A stretch of 64,000 nt of DNA from Lewinellaceae bacterium (lineage in GTDB: Bacteria > Bacteroidota > Bacteroidia > Chitinophagales > Saprospiraceae): positions 496,001 through 560,000 of the forward strand of contig JACJYB010000001.1 of assembly GCA_020636355.1 (NCBI GenBank), in the 5' to 3' direction. This document shows positions 1 through 10,500 of the stretch, piece after piece (position 1 is the stretch's first letter; each line of letters starts with the position of its first letter). Position numbers and translations under genes: made by a program. Below the pieces are notes generated by a model. It was not told the origin of the DNA. It did no database searches and worked only from the letters and a program-made list of their open reading frames with translations.

Positions 1-928
1 AAACCGCAGCCGGATCGTCCCAATAATGCTGCAGGCCCAATAGATATTTCTGCTGATCATTGTATAAGGCATCGCGCGCTTTGCTGTAGTCCAGACACAC
101 TTTATTGAAAGCCACTAATGCCTGGTTGTTTTTGTAGCAGGACTGAACTTTCGGCAGCCAGTTTTGCAGATCTTTCAGCCTGGATTCGTAGTCCAGTATT
201 TCGCGGGTCAGGCCTTCGTAGAGTTCTTTTTGACGGACATATTTGGCTTCGAGTGCTTCTGCCAGGCGATTCATTAATGAGCTTACGGTATCCTGAAGGA
301 TATTAATCTGTCTGGAGAAGGCTTGCAGAGAGTCGGACAGCCGGCGATTGGCCTGGTTGGAAGCTTCAAGCATTTGTTCCGTCTGTGCCAGCCTCGCATC
401 CCATATTTTACGCTGTTCCTGATAATACAAGACCGTGTCCAGAAGGGATTTCTCCAGTCGAACGATCTGCCGGTCCGAGAGTTTTTTCTCCCTGGTAATC
501 CGGTTGATCTCCTCATCCAGCTTGCGGAGATTAACCTGCAGGTTAGAATCTACTGTGCCGGAAAGGACATAAATTTCGATGGTATAAGAAAGTCTTTCCG
601 GTGGGATCTGTCCGTCCTGGGGACGGAGGATTTGGTAGGTGGTAGGCAGTACTTCTATTTTTAGCTTGGTCTTATTAGGCACTGTGGCGGTAAAATATCC
701 GTCGGGACCAACAGAGACCAGGCCTTGACCTGCAATCAAGACCTGGGCATCTGAGACGCCCTGAACTTTCGGGCCGATCTTTTCAATCACCCGGCCCTGG
801 ATCTTACTTACTCCGGAGGTTTGTTGGGCAATCCCATTCCCGGCAATAACAAGCAAGGCCCAGAGCATGCTGGAGCGTGTTATGGGTAATACCGTCTTAA
901 GCCAGGCGATGAGCCAATTAAATCCCAT
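1..928 (-). CDS. Exported coiled-coil protein with carboxypeptidase-regulatory-like domain (C-terminus cut by window edge)
   Basis: Reading the minus strand from ATG at 928 gives 309 open codons to the window edge with no stop, so the gene is truncated here. The start MGFNWLIAWLKTVLP is followed by a hydrophobic stretch ending at IAQQ, a plausible signal peptide with cleavage near residue 38. Residues about 43-115 (KIQGRVIEKIG, GVSDAQVLIAGQG, GPDGYFTATVPN) look like the Ig-like carboxypeptidase-regulatory fold common in Bacteroidota envelope proteins. From about residue 115 the sequence becomes Glu/Lys/Leu/Gln-rich with long heptad-like helices (KLDEEINRITREKKLSDRQ), indicating a coiled coil. 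No function can be assigned; a periplasmic or surface scaffold is an inference. Confidence 0.8.
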   Translation of the reverse strand, partial: MGFNWLIAWLKTVLPITRSSMLWALLVIAGNGIAQQTSGVSKIQGRVIEKIGPKVQGVSDAQVLIAGQGLVSVGPDGYFTATVPNKTKLKIEVLPTTYQILRPQDGQIPPERLSYTIEIYVLSGTVDSNLQVNLRKLDEEINRITREKKLSDRQIVRLEKSLLDTVLYYQEQRKIWDARLAQTEQMLEASNQANRRLSDSLQAFSRQINILQDTVSSLMNRLAEALEAKYVRQKELYEGLTREILDYESRLKDLQNWLPKVQSCYKNNQALVAFNKVCLDYSKARDALYNDQQKYLLGLQHYWDDPAAV

Positions 929-1197
929 ATTGGGGAACTAAGTCCAATGAAAGTTACAACGAATTTATGAACCAGTCAATGGGTAATATATCCAGGGATC
1001 ACCATACCCTCAAATGATTCGGGAAGGTGTATGTTACTTAAGGATTTTAGCGTTGTCTGAGAACAGCATGCCTTAAAGTTGGCTATCCGGGTGTCAGAGA
1101 GCAGTGCATTGTATCTTTTGAGACGTCTCAAGGGGTATTTGAGCCATGCAGAATGATGTCCGTGGGGAATTTTGTACTTTGATTGCATAAAAGATGC

Positions 1198-2640
1198 ATG
1201 CCAATGAGATTATTGATCGTTATGGGCTTCTGCAGCCTGTGTAGTTCCGGATTGATTGCTCAATCTACGCAAGACAAAGCCAAAGTCATCCAGGCGGTCG
1301 ATGACCACCAGGCGGATCTTATCCACCTCAGCGATCAAATCTGGGCTTTTGCCGAGACTGCCCTGAAAGAGTACCAGTCCTCCAAGGTTTTGGCCGATTA
1401 TGCAGAAGAACAGGGATTTAAGGTCGAACGGGGCGTTGCAGGTATGCCTACCGCCTTTGTCGCCTCCTTCGGGACAGGACGTCCGATCATCGGTGTGCTG
1501 GGTGAATACGACGCATTGCCCGGGCTCTCCCAACAGGCATCACCGGATAAGCAGCCCCTGGTAGAAGGTGCCCCCGGCCATGGATGCGGGCATAACCTGT
1601 TTGGCGCTGCCAGTTTGGGAGCGGCCATTGCGGTGAAGGAATGGATGGAGAAAACAGGTGCCACAGGAACGGTACGTTTTTATGGCACCCCGGCAGAAGA
1701 ATCGGTGGGAGGCAAGGTTTATATGGCACGTGCCGGCCTCTTTGATGACCTGGATGCTTGCTTGGACTGGCACCCCGATTACCAGACCAAGGCGTCCACT
1801 CAGAGTTCACAGGCTGTGATCGACTACCTGGTCAACTTTCATGGTAAGGCAGCGCATGCGGCCTTTGATCCCTGGAACGGCCGCAGCGCCCTGGATGGTG
1901 TGGAATCATTTGTCGATGGAATCAATTTGTTGCGCGAACACGTTCATCCATCCGTACGCATTCATTATGTGATCACCAAGGGAGGCCAAGTACCCAATGT
2001 GGTTCCGGAAGAAGCCCAGGTCTGGATCTGGATCCGGGATTCGAAAATGCCCGGAGTACTGGCCGTTTCCGAACGCATGAAAGAAATCGCCAAAGGTGCA
2101 GCGCTCATAGCCGGTGTGGAGTCTGAAGTTGTTCTCCAGAACGGCATCTACGATGAAATACCAAATCGTCGGGGAGCTGCCGTATTGCAATCCAATCTCG
2201 AAATGCTTGGGGCTATTGAATACACCGAAGAAGAAATAGCATTCGCCAAGGAATTACAGAAATCCACGGGAATTGAGGAGAAGGGGTTGGATGCTTCCAT
2301 CACGCCATTAGAGCCCACTGCCCCGGATCCCCCGGGCGGATCCACGGATGTCGGAGATGTCAGTTGGATCGTGCCGGAGATCAGTCTGGTGGTGACGACG
2401 GCTCCTGTCGCTACCCCCTGGCATGCGTGGCCGGTGGTAGCCTGCGGAGGCATGTCCATTGGCCATAAAGGGATGCTGTATGCTGCAAAAGCACTGGGCT
2501 TGACCATGATGGACCTGTTTATGCAGCCGGAGACCTTAAAAGAGATGAAAGCCGAGTTCCTGGAGCGAAAGGGTGATCAGACGTATGAAGCCATGCTGCC
2601 GGTGGGACCTCCCCCCATACCGGAAAATGGAAAGCAATGA
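1198..2640 (+). CDS. M20 family amidohydrolase, AbgB-like (p-aminobenzoyl-glutamate hydrolase subunit B family), exported
   Basis: The protein resembles E. coli AbgB over its whole length: an N-terminal LIHLSDQIWAFAETALKE block, VASFGTGRPIIGVLGEYDALPGLSQQ, the metal-binding GHGCGHN motif, TVRFYGTPAEE, LDWHPDY, and the C-terminal STDVGDVSW and AHKGMLYAAKAL blocks. The family hydrolyses amide bonds of amino-acid conjugates using two metal ions. Unlike AbgB, this one starts with a signal peptide (MRLLIVMGFCSLCSSGLIAQ), so it should act in the periplasm or outside. In-frame starts are TTG 1183, ATG 1198 and ATG 1204; the ATGs sit directly before the signal peptide and are preferred. No AbgA partner is next door. 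The true substrate is unknown. Confidence 0.9.
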   Translation: MPMRLLIVMGFCSLCSSGLIAQSTQDKAKVIQAVDDHQADLIHLSDQIWAFAETALKEYQSSKVLADYAEEQGFKVERGVAGMPTAFVASFGTGRPIIGVLGEYDALPGLSQQASPDKQPLVEGAPGHGCGHNLFGAASLGAAIAVKEWMEKTGATGTVRFYGTPAEESVGGKVYMARAGLFDDLDACLDWHPDYQTKASTQSSQAVIDYLVNFHGKAAHAAFDPWNGRSALDGVESFVDGINLLREHVHPSVRIHYVITKGGQVPNVVPEEAQVWIWIRDSKMPGVLAVSERMKEIAKGAALIAGVESEVVLQNGIYDEIPNRRGAAVLQSNLEMLGAIEYTEEEIAFAKELQKSTGIEEKGLDASITPLEPTAPDPPGGSTDVGDVSWIVPEISLVVTTAPVATPWHAWPVVACGGMSIGHKGMLYAAKALGLTMMDLFMQPETLKEMKAEFLERKGDQTYEAMLPVGPPPIPENGKQ

Positions 2641-2656
2641 TTTATTTTGGTTTCTT

Positions 2657-3265
2657 TCAATCGATGGTTGGCCACATAAAATGCCGGATTATTTGATCTG
2701 CGGCGGACTGTGGCGTGCATTCAGCAACGTCGAGATAGAAATAATCAACACCGGGTATTTGCACATTCCCGTTGTTCATGGTGTACTTGGAATCCATTTT
2801 GTCCAGGTTGTCGGCGGAAAGCTCAATATTCCTTTTACTGGGCTTTTCAGCTAATCGCAACGGCGTTTTATTCCGTTCATGCCTGATCTTCAGAGGGGCA
2901 TATAATTCCACGACAGAAAAAGTCCATCCGTTATTCGTAAAACGATTAACCAGGTCCCGTACGTAATCCCAGTCCTCTTGTTCATTGAAAGCCCAAACCA
3001 GCGTAAAAATGAATCCGGATAATTGCTGACTTTTTGCAACTGTCGAGAAGACCAGTTGGCGAAGCCCTTCATTCAATTCCGCGAATTCCGGATCCCCGAA
3101 ATCGAAATAGTTAAGCGCGAATTCGATGGAGAGGTGATTGTGAAATAACTTAAATCCGGTCCGTGATGCGATTTCACGTCCGATTGTCATTTTACCGACA
3201 GCCGGAGGCCCGCAGAGTAAAAGAAAATGCATGCCCAAAAATAGTATGTTTTGGGTTCTTTCCAT
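2657..3265 (-). CDS. P-loop NTPase, shikimate-kinase-like
   Basis: A 202-residue protein with a Walker A-type loop GPPAVGKMT near the N-terminus, followed by IGREIASRTGFKLFHNHLSIEF, the pattern of a widespread small P-loop kinase-like family related to shikimate/gluconate kinases. The phosphate-binding loop has Met between Lys and Thr (GKMT), which is normal for this subfamily. A second conserved region, NKTPLRLAEKPSKRNIELS, may be the lid. An internal ATG at 3232 (MHFLLLCGPP) gives a start closer to the family's usual N-terminus and may be the true one. The gene is convergent with the amidohydrolase (17 bp apart) and is probably transcribed alone. Substrate unknown. Confidence 0.75.
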   Translation of the reverse strand: MERTQNILFLGMHFLLLCGPPAVGKMTIGREIASRTGFKLFHNHLSIEFALNYFDFGDPEFAELNEGLRQLVFSTVAKSQQLSGFIFTLVWAFNEQEDWDYVRDLVNRFTNNGWTFSVVELYAPLKIRHERNKTPLRLAEKPSKRNIELSADNLDKMDSKYTMNNGNVQIPGVDYFYLDVAECTPQSAADQIIRHFMWPTID

Positions 3266-3403
3266 GCGCGCTTCGCAACAGGTTACCTTGTTTTCCGAAT
3301 TCTTTCTTGAGTGGCCAAATACTGTTCCTCGGCTACCACTTGCTGTTTGTGGCAGACGGTTTCTGAAAGCATCTCCTACTTTATTGGCTGTAAAAAAATC
3401 GAA

Positions 3404-3907
3404 ATGCGAAATTATTCAGTATTTCTGGTGGGATTGATTATAGCGCTGTCCATGGAGTTACATAGTCAGATTCGGGTAATTCCGATGGATGTACAGGCCA
3501 TAAGTGGTGGAGAGGTTTCCAATGCCAAATACAGGTTGGACTTCACTGCGGGAGAACCGGTTGCCGGGCTTATCGCCTCAGAAAATATTTTCATAAATCA
3601 GGGTTTTCAACAAGGATTATTTCAGAACCTCATATCAACCGTTACCAGGGAATGGGAAGAAGCCTATATCAGGCTTTTTCCTAACCCTACCGGTGGTTTT
3701 TTTCAAATTGAAAATAAATCGGAGTATCCACTCAGTCATGTAACCATTATTAATGCCATGGGGCAGGCTGTTCGGGTATTTGACCTGGTCCAGCCGGTCC
3801 AACAAATTGATGTGTCGGACTTAAGCAATGGCTTTTATTGGGTGGATATTATCAATTCCATTGGGCGACAACAGCTAATTAAATTAATAAAGTCCGGAAA
3901 CTATTGA
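3404..3907 (+). CDS. Small secreted protein with T9SS type A sorting domain
   Basis: Starting at ATG 3404 the protein has 167 residues with a signal peptide (MRNYSVFLVGLIIALSMELHSQ). The last 75 residues carry the type A T9SS C-terminal sorting domain: LFPNPTGGFFQIEN, VTIINAMGQAV, IDVSDLSNGFYWVDI and QQLIKLIKSG. The short central part (SGGEVSNAKYRLDFTAGEPVAGL, NQGFQQGLFQ) matches a short module often found before such domains in Bacteroidota, with no known activity. The upstream in-frame TTG/ATG extension from 3311 lacks signal-peptide character and overlaps the divergent kinase promoter region. It ends 18 bp before the next gene and probably starts the surface operon. Confidence 0.82.
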   Translation: MRNYSVFLVGLIIALSMELHSQIRVIPMDVQAISGGEVSNAKYRLDFTAGEPVAGLIASENIFINQGFQQGLFQNLISTVTREWEEAYIRLFPNPTGGFFQIENKSEYPLSHVTIINAMGQAVRVFDLVQPVQQIDVSDLSNGFYWVDIINSIGRQQLIKLIKSGNY

Positions 3908-3925
3908 TCAACATAATTGAATGCC

Positions 3926-5845
3926 ATGAAGCGTTTTATTCAATTCATTTTATTCATTGTAATTCCTATTGCCACCTTTAATGCGCAAACTACCAGTGGC
4001 TTTAAGTATCAGGCGGTTGCAAGAAATTCTGACGGAAGTCTACTTCTGAACCAGCCCATCACCGTAAAATTGGAAATAACCGATGCGAACGGTCTCGTCT
4101 ATTATTCGGAAACTCAAAATACATCAACATCAGATCTGGGTATTTTTTCTTTAAATGTAGGGCAGGGATCAAGTGTACAAGGCAGTCTGGCTGAAATTCC
4201 GTGGACGGAAAATACTTTCAATTTGGATGTGTATCTGGATGTGGAGAATGGCAATAGCCTGGAGTTAGTGGGTTCCAGTGCTATTCTGGGAGTGCCCTAC
4301 GCGATGTATGCAGAGCGAGCTGGTAAATCCATGGATGATCAGGACACCGACCCGACCAATGAATTGCAAACGCTACAGGCAAACGGGGATCAAATCACCT
4401 TATCCGGAGATACCACGCTTACAGTTATTGATCTGGGTGATTTGGTGGAAAATATTATTCAGACGATGGATCAGGATACGGATCCGACCAATGAATTGCA
4501 AAGCCTCGAGGTAGCCGGCGATGAAATTTCTCTTACCAATGATAATACCAATACAATTATAAAACTGGGTCCGATAATCCGGGAAGTACTGGATACAACC
4601 GGCCTGGATTCTGATGCTACCAATGAAATTCAACAATTATCAAAAATTGGGAATACAATCATGTTGAGTCGTGACGGTGGTGAAGTGACCGATGCCGTGG
4701 AAGACGCTGACGCGGATCCTGAAAATGAGCTTCAAAAACTTAGCAAGAATGGCAATAAAATTCTGCTTAGCGGTAATGGGGGAGAGGTTACCGATGCCGT
4801 GGAAGACGCTGACGCGGATCCACAAAATGAACTTCAGAAACTGACAAAAAATGGCAGCAAAATACGCCTGAGTGGTAACGGTGGAGAAGTAACAGATGCT
4901 GTAAATGATGCCGACGCCGATCCGCAAAATGAAATCCAACGCTTGAGTTTGTCTGGAAATACCTTATCAATCTCCCAGGGCAATTCCGTTGACCTTAAAA
5001 AGGTTTCGGATGGAGACAGCGATCCAGCCAATGAACTCCAGGACCTGTCAATCAATGGAGCCAATTTATCGATCTCTGGTGGTAAAGGGGTGCAATTGCC
5101 ACTGTATTGGCAATTTGAGAAAGGAAATAGTATCGAAGGCATACCGGATATCATCGATGCAGACTATCGTGCCCAGGTTCCTTCCTTACAGGTGGAAGGA
5201 GGGCCCCTCCTGACTAGCAGCGGTATTCGCAGCACAGACGATGTGACGCTATTGGGCGCCAATTATTATCTAAAAACCACCAGTTCACAAAATCGCATCC
5301 GGCACTACATTTCAGGGGACGCCGGTACCAGTATCTGGTATGGTCCCAACGGAAGAGAAAATGCTGTAATCAAAGGGGATCCTAACAACCGGAATAATGG
5401 AAAAATAAGCATTTACGACAGCAATGGCAGTATCCAGGCTTCCATGGAAATTAATTCCGCCGGCAAAGGAGTGCTTGCGGCCGACATCAAAAACTTCTTT
5501 ATGGATGACCCGGAGCATGAAGATCAACAAATCTGGTACGCATCCCTTGAAGGTCCTGAAGCAGGCACCTATGTGCGAGGACAAATTGAATTGGTAGACG
5601 GAGAGGCAGCCGTGACTTTTCCCGATCATTTTCTAAAAGTTGCGACATTGAAAGGGTTGACCATTACCCTGACACCTAATTCGGCAGACTCTAAAGGGTT
5701 GGCCGCTGTCGATCGAACTGCAAATGGCTTTGTCATCAGGGAATTGTTCCATGGCACAGGAAATTATACCGTCGACTGGGAGGCGAAAAGCATAAGGAAA
5801 GGCTTTGAAGATTATGAAGTGATCCGGCAAAAAAAGGAAAACTAA
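3926..5845 (+). CDS. Tail-fibre-like surface protein with seven DxDxDPxNELQ repeats
   Basis: A 639-residue exported protein. Residues 1-20 form a signal peptide ending FNAQ. Residues about 22-133 (FKYQAVARNSDGSLL, TSDLGIFSLNVGQGS, GVPYAMYAERAG) match the N-terminal domain common to Bacteroidota tail-fibre-like proteins. Residues about 137-390 contain seven repeats that begin D-x-D-x-D-P-x-N-E-L/I-Q and continue with a G-N-x-I/L-x-L-S beta segment; copies 3 to 7 have a period near 34 residues. The acidic starts could bind calcium. The C-terminal domain (about 520-639: WYASLEGPEAGTYVRGQIEL, RKGFEDYEVI) is a recognised stalk-end domain of such proteins, possibly aiding trimer folding. The function is probably adhesion or display; start ATG 3926 was chosen over TTG 3917. 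Confidence 0.8.
   Translation: MKRFIQFILFIVIPIATFNAQTTSGFKYQAVARNSDGSLLLNQPITVKLEITDANGLVYYSETQNTSTSDLGIFSLNVGQGSSVQGSLAEIPWTENTFNLDVYLDVENGNSLELVGSSAILGVPYAMYAERAGKSMDDQDTDPTNELQTLQANGDQITLSGDTTLTVIDLGDLVENIIQTMDQDTDPTNELQSLEVAGDEISLTNDNTNTIIKLGPIIREVLDTTGLDSDATNEIQQLSKIGNTIMLSRDGGEVTDAVEDADADPENELQKLSKNGNKILLSGNGGEVTDAVEDADADPQNELQKLTKNGSKIRLSGNGGEVTDAVNDADADPQNEIQRLSLSGNTLSISQGNSVDLKKVSDGDSDPANELQDLSINGANLSISGGKGVQLPLYWQFEKGNSIEGIPDIIDADYRAQVPSLQVEGGPLLTSSGIRSTDDVTLLGANYYLKTTSSQNRIRHYISGDAGTSIWYGPNGRENAVIKGDPNNRNNGKISIYDSNGSIQASMEINSAGKGVLAADIKNFFMDDPEHEDQQIWYASLEGPEAGTYVRGQIELVDGEAAVTFPDHFLKVATLKGLTITLTPNSADSKGLAAVDRTANGFVIRELFHGTGNYTVDWEAKSIRKGFEDYEVIRQKKEN
4688..4821 (+). repeat. 32-bp perfect direct repeat inside the adhesin repeat region
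   Basis: Positions 4688-4719 and 4790-4821 are identical over 32 bp (both begin ACCGATGCCGTGG and end GCGGATCC), offset by exactly 102 bp, which is 34 codons. The surrounding repeat units are conserved in protein but diverged in DNA, so this pair indicates a recent duplication or gene conversion and a potential site for slippage in repeat number. Confidence 0.9.
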
Positions 5846-5857
5846 GTGCCTCCGTTC

Positions 5858-7534
5858 ATGCTTGGATTTTTATACCATCGATTCTGCATTCTGGCCAGTG
5901 TCCTTGTCCTTACGGTCTGGTCTCTTCAGGCCCAGGATCTGGCTGCAATAGGGCAACAGTCACCATTTAGTCTTCACGGAGGATTTGATGCGCGATTGAG
6001 TATTTACAGGACCAGTCAGCAACTGTCTTATTATGCGCCTTTTGGTTATGCGCTCTCCGCAAACCTGACAGCCAGTATTTATGGTATTTCCATGCCATTT
6101 TCATTGATTTATTCGGATAATAACCGCCAGTTCTCACAACCATTTAACCGCATTGGCGTCAGCCCTACCTATAAATGGATCAAGGTTCACCTGGGCTATC
6201 GTAATGTACATTTTGGAAAATTCAGCCTGGCAGGGCACACTTTTCTGGGTGCCGGCGTCGAACTCACACCGGGATTGTTCCGGTTTGGTTTTATCAAAGG
6301 CCGGTTTAACAAAGCCATCAGGAATGTTCAGGGACTTGAGAATTTTATTGGTCCTCAATACGATCGTCAGGGTATGGCAATGAAAATTGGAGTCGGTTCA
6401 GAAGATCATTATCTGGATCTGTCTCTGATGAGTGCAAAAGACGATGCTACCGGGAATAAGCTGGATACTGCTACCGTAACTCCGGCAGAAAATGCTGTGA
6501 TTGAGCTGCAAACACATCACCGGTTTTATGATTTTATAACATTTGACGTTGAAATTGCGGCCAGCGGATACAATGAGAATAGCAACAGTGAGCAGATCCA
6601 GGATGAATTTTGGGGCAGGAATATTGCGGATAGGATCTTTCGAGTGCGAAACAATACCGACCTGCGTTTTGCTGGTGAAGCTTCGCTGGGAGTAGCCTGG
6701 AAAACGGCTGGAGTTTCGCTGGGCTACAAATACATTGAGCCTGATTTTCGCTCCATGGGCGCATATACTTTCTACAACGATATTGAAGACATCACCTTCA
6801 ATCCTTATTGTTCGGTATACCGGGGTAAAATACGCATTAACGGGAGTGTGGGGGTTCAGAAAAATAACCTCAATCGGGTAAGGCTACAGCAATCCCGCCG
6901 ATTTATTGGAAACATTAACAGTTCGCTGATAATTAATGAAAAGCTTACAACGTCCCTGGCCTACTCGAATTTTCGTTCGGATATCCTTACCGTTCAAGAA
7001 GAGTTCTTAAGCGATTCATTTGATATTTATCAAGTATCGGAGCAATACAGGATCAATACCCAATTCAAATTAAGGAATCAACCAATAGGTCAAAACATTG
7101 GTTTTTCCATTTTTCATCAATCGTATGTTTCAGAAAGTGAAATCGTACGGATTGGTGTTCAAAAAAACAGACAGTCAGGACTGAGTATGCAATACAATCA
7201 GCGCAATCCTCAAAATAAACTTGGATGGAATGCCGGGCTGAATTATTCATTGACTAATAATGAATTGCTGAATTCCTCGAGGGTGAGCTTTAGAGGCGGA
7301 GCCCAAAAGTCTTTTTCTGACGTGTGGATCGTACGCGGATTTGCCACAGTGGGCTATACCAACCGGTCGGATGATTTTCATTTTTGGTATTCCTCGGTAC
7401 AATGCCAGTCCACTTATAAATTAAAACACCGGCAACAGTTGAATATAGTCATTGCTTACATTAATCGACAGCAGGCAAATCGGACATCCACATCGGATGT
7501 TCGTTTAAACTTTGGTTATGGGATTTCATTTTAA
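5858..7534 (+). CDS. Outer-membrane beta-barrel protein of the surface cluster
   Basis: A 558-residue protein with a signal peptide (MLGFLYHRFCILASVLVLTVWSLQAQ) followed by alternating hydrophobic/polar beta-strands rich in Tyr, Phe, Asn and Gly (FGYALSANLTASIYGISM, KVHLGYRNVHFGKFSLAGHTFLGAG, SVRFRGGAQ-type strands) and a terminal Phe (NFGYGISF), the pattern of a BAM-assembled barrel. A GTG at 5846 directly after the previous stop is an alternative start, but ATG 5858 begins the signal peptide. No closer family could be named. The position between the repeat adhesin and the giant protein, with a 17-nt overlap into the latter, suggests it anchors or exports one of them. Confidence 0.75.
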   Translation: MLGFLYHRFCILASVLVLTVWSLQAQDLAAIGQQSPFSLHGGFDARLSIYRTSQQLSYYAPFGYALSANLTASIYGISMPFSLIYSDNNRQFSQPFNRIGVSPTYKWIKVHLGYRNVHFGKFSLAGHTFLGAGVELTPGLFRFGFIKGRFNKAIRNVQGLENFIGPQYDRQGMAMKIGVGSEDHYLDLSLMSAKDDATGNKLDTATVTPAENAVIELQTHHRFYDFITFDVEIAASGYNENSNSEQIQDEFWGRNIADRIFRVRNNTDLRFAGEASLGVAWKTAGVSLGYKYIEPDFRSMGAYTFYNDIEDITFNPYCSVYRGKIRINGSVGVQKNNLNRVRLQQSRRFIGNINSSLIINEKLTTSLAYSNFRSDILTVQEEFLSDSFDIYQVSEQYRINTQFKLRNQPIGQNIGFSIFHQSYVSESEIVRIGVQKNRQSGLSMQYNQRNPQNKLGWNAGLNYSLTNNELLNSSRVSFRGGAQKSFSDVWIVRGFATVGYTNRSDDFHFWYSSVQCQSTYKLKHRQQLNIVIAYINRQQANRTSTSDVRLNFGYGISF

Positions 7535-10500
7535 GTATTTGAATAGCATTAAATTATGGATGGCCATCATCATACATCTTCTGGTGTATTCCATTGGTTC
7601 GGGACAGGTTATTCAAATTACTACTTCCATTCAGCCGCCTTACCCGGTTCGGTACTCGGACATCACTGAGAATCCTGAAATCGTGAGTCAGATTGCCGTG
7701 GTTATTGAGAATACGACCATGCAACCCCAGGATTTTATGCTCTCTTTGCGGATAAAAAATTTAAATACGGGTCTGCTTGCTCAAACGGATGACATAAACT
7801 TCGGGATATGCAAGAATATTAGCCCCGGTGAACGTCTGGACCTATCGGGAAATGACCTTGACGAATATTTCAATTTCAAGGAGGCCAGTATTGATGGTCA
7901 GAAAGCATATACGCTACCAATCAATAAGCAGGATTTTCCTGAAGGGATGTACGAATTCTGCATCACTGCGATATCGTGTCAGGACCGGATTACCCCTTTG
8001 TCGGAATCCATGCTTGGATGCTCGCTGTTTGAAGTGAAATATGCGGACGCGCCTACGTTGATCGATGTGTGCAATAAAGAGATTAGTCTCGAAGAAAACC
8101 CGGCGTTAATTATTAACTGGCAGCATGATATTCAGGAATTAATCGATGGATATGAAGTAACAATTATAGAGGTAATCGACGGCTTTCTGCCTGAAGATTT
8201 GATGCAATTTCCAATGTCAAGCCCTTTTTTTTTCCAGGAAACCACTAACGATAAGTTTATCCTTTTAAACATACCGGATCAACTTGACCTGAAGCCCGGG
8301 AAAAAATATGCTATCCAGATTCGGGCGATTGACCTGCAGGAACAAGTGCGTTTCAGAAACGAAGGCAAAAGCGAGGTTTGTACTTTTCAAACCCTTGCTG
8401 GCGCTGGGGATGATATCCAGGAAGCTGGAGACTTTATTCCTCATTATCCACTCTCCGGCGAATACATACCTTTTAATTTCTTTCCTGTTGCCATTCAATT
8501 TCAACCTTATTCTGACAACTATAGGTATCATGAATTTGAATTTAGTCTTACCGAAAATCAATACAATTTAACCTCGGGATCATTCCAGGCATCCGGAACG
8601 CCTGCCATCAATAATGATGACAACCGATGGGCAAAGGGGCCGGCGAAAGCGCAACAAAATATCATTTCAAAGAGCTGCGGAATAAAAATAGATCCATTTG
8701 AAGAAAACCGAGCCTCTATTCTGGCCTATAATCCACCGAAGGAAGAAATGCAACAAAATTATGGCCATAGTTATTTTGTCAATGGAGCGCGTTATGATGT
8801 TACCTATCACGCGGAAATTAAAAACGATCAGGATGATTTAAACCCCGTTTTAGCGGAGACTTTGGATTATGATTATTACATCGGCATGGATAAGCCGGTA
8901 TTAAATGCTCCATTTGATAACGACACACTGGAGGCAGGTAAAATTGAATTTAAATTTAAGCCTTCCGAACATGTTCCATCCAAACTATTTCCTGATTATT
9001 ATATTTTCCGGGCTGACGGTCAGGGCGAATGTGATGAATACAATGGAAGTCTTTACCAGAAAGGAGTGTTGCAAATTCGGAGTGACGACACTGGAGAATT
9101 GATTTTCCAAAAAGCGTGGACGGTAGGAGATGCGGATGGTATTAATTCAAATTACCATTTAAATTATTTTTTCGATGATCAGGGAAACCCGCTCACCGAT
9201 CGCATGGAAGTCCTTAAAAATGAGTTATATCCAGCAGAAAAATTATTTGCAGATTCCATCACTAAACCCGGTTCGTATAGCTGGAATGTTGGATGGGTCG
9301 ATCATGAAGAAGGGGCGTCCTTCGTGTTTTATCAGATCAGCGATACGTTCAAATTTTACATCAGGGACCCTTCGGAAAAAACCACTCCCTCTCCGGGTGA
9401 AAAATCGCGCTGTTCTGACATTTGTGAAATTGATTTACCAGAGGACAAGACCGAAGTGCCTTTCGCAATTGGAGATACCCTTCGGATTGGTTTATTCTCG
9501 ATGAAGGTGACTCAAAAGGTGGGTAAAAATGGCGAAGGAAATATTGAAGTGCCCTGGATCAACCATATTAAAGTGAAGGTCCGTTTTGAGGGTGTCGAGG
9601 CTAATTCCAAAAAGCAGGTATTTGCTGGAGTAGCCCGTGCAGTGCTGGAAGATGATCTTAACTTAAAAACCACTGTCGGAGGCTTTGCTCTTGATTTCAA
9701 AGATATACCCAGCCAGCGGTTGCGCAATGCCATCACAGCAAGCAAGCGTGTTTCGGATTTAATCAATGGGGATGAGATTACTCTACCAGTGGCGCTCGAC
9801 CAGAAAATAGATGGTGAGGAGTACCTAGTGGGTTTGATGGATATGGAGTTTAAGCCCGGCAAAGCGAATCTTCAAGCGGTGATGAGTCTTGATTTGCCAT
9901 TTGACGGCGAATTTTTTGATCAGATATTGTCCTTCGGGTCCCAGATTTGTTTTGGCCCTAATGGCTATGAGTACGATTTTGTTCTATTCAGAGTCGGTGA
10001 TCTGGAGTTAACGGGCGAAGGGGGTTATGATATTACGATAAAAGGCGCCACCGGGAAGGAAAGCATCGGTCAGCTGGATACGAGTGGAATTACTTACGTG
10101 GATTGGGATTGTGATGGTTTCCGAAAGGCAAGCATTGCCGGTGAAGTCGTTATTCCCCGCAATAAGCTGGTTCCGATTGGCAGCGATGGTCAAGTGATCC
10201 CTGGTAGCGATAACAAAGTCAAAGGGGTCTTTCGGGCTTCATGGATTAAAAGCCATGGATTTATTGCCCGCATGCATATGGATTCCCGCTTCGCCCATCC
10301 GTCCAGGACGGACCTTAGTTTTGAAGCGAAAGAAGTATTATGGGATGTATCTGATGCGGAGAACCCCCCTGAAATCAGATTTCCACAGGGATATCAGCAT
10401 CCTGCTCTGGCATCTCCGTCTACTGCGGCAGCCTGGCGTGGATTTTACTTTAAGGACATTGTTGTTCATCTGGACTCGCTCTTTGATCTGCCAGGAGAGA

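Noticed and set aside
976..1188. 70-codon minus-strand ORF in the gap between the first two genes
   Set aside because: It lies in a promoter-type gap between divergent genes, has no recognisable motif or signal peptide, and its composition is unlike neighbouring proteins.
4331..5110. Repeat array considered as CRISPR or tandem non-coding repeats
   Set aside because: The repeats stay in one open frame, have a 34-codon period and diverge as codons do; there are no spacers of uniform length or cas genes.
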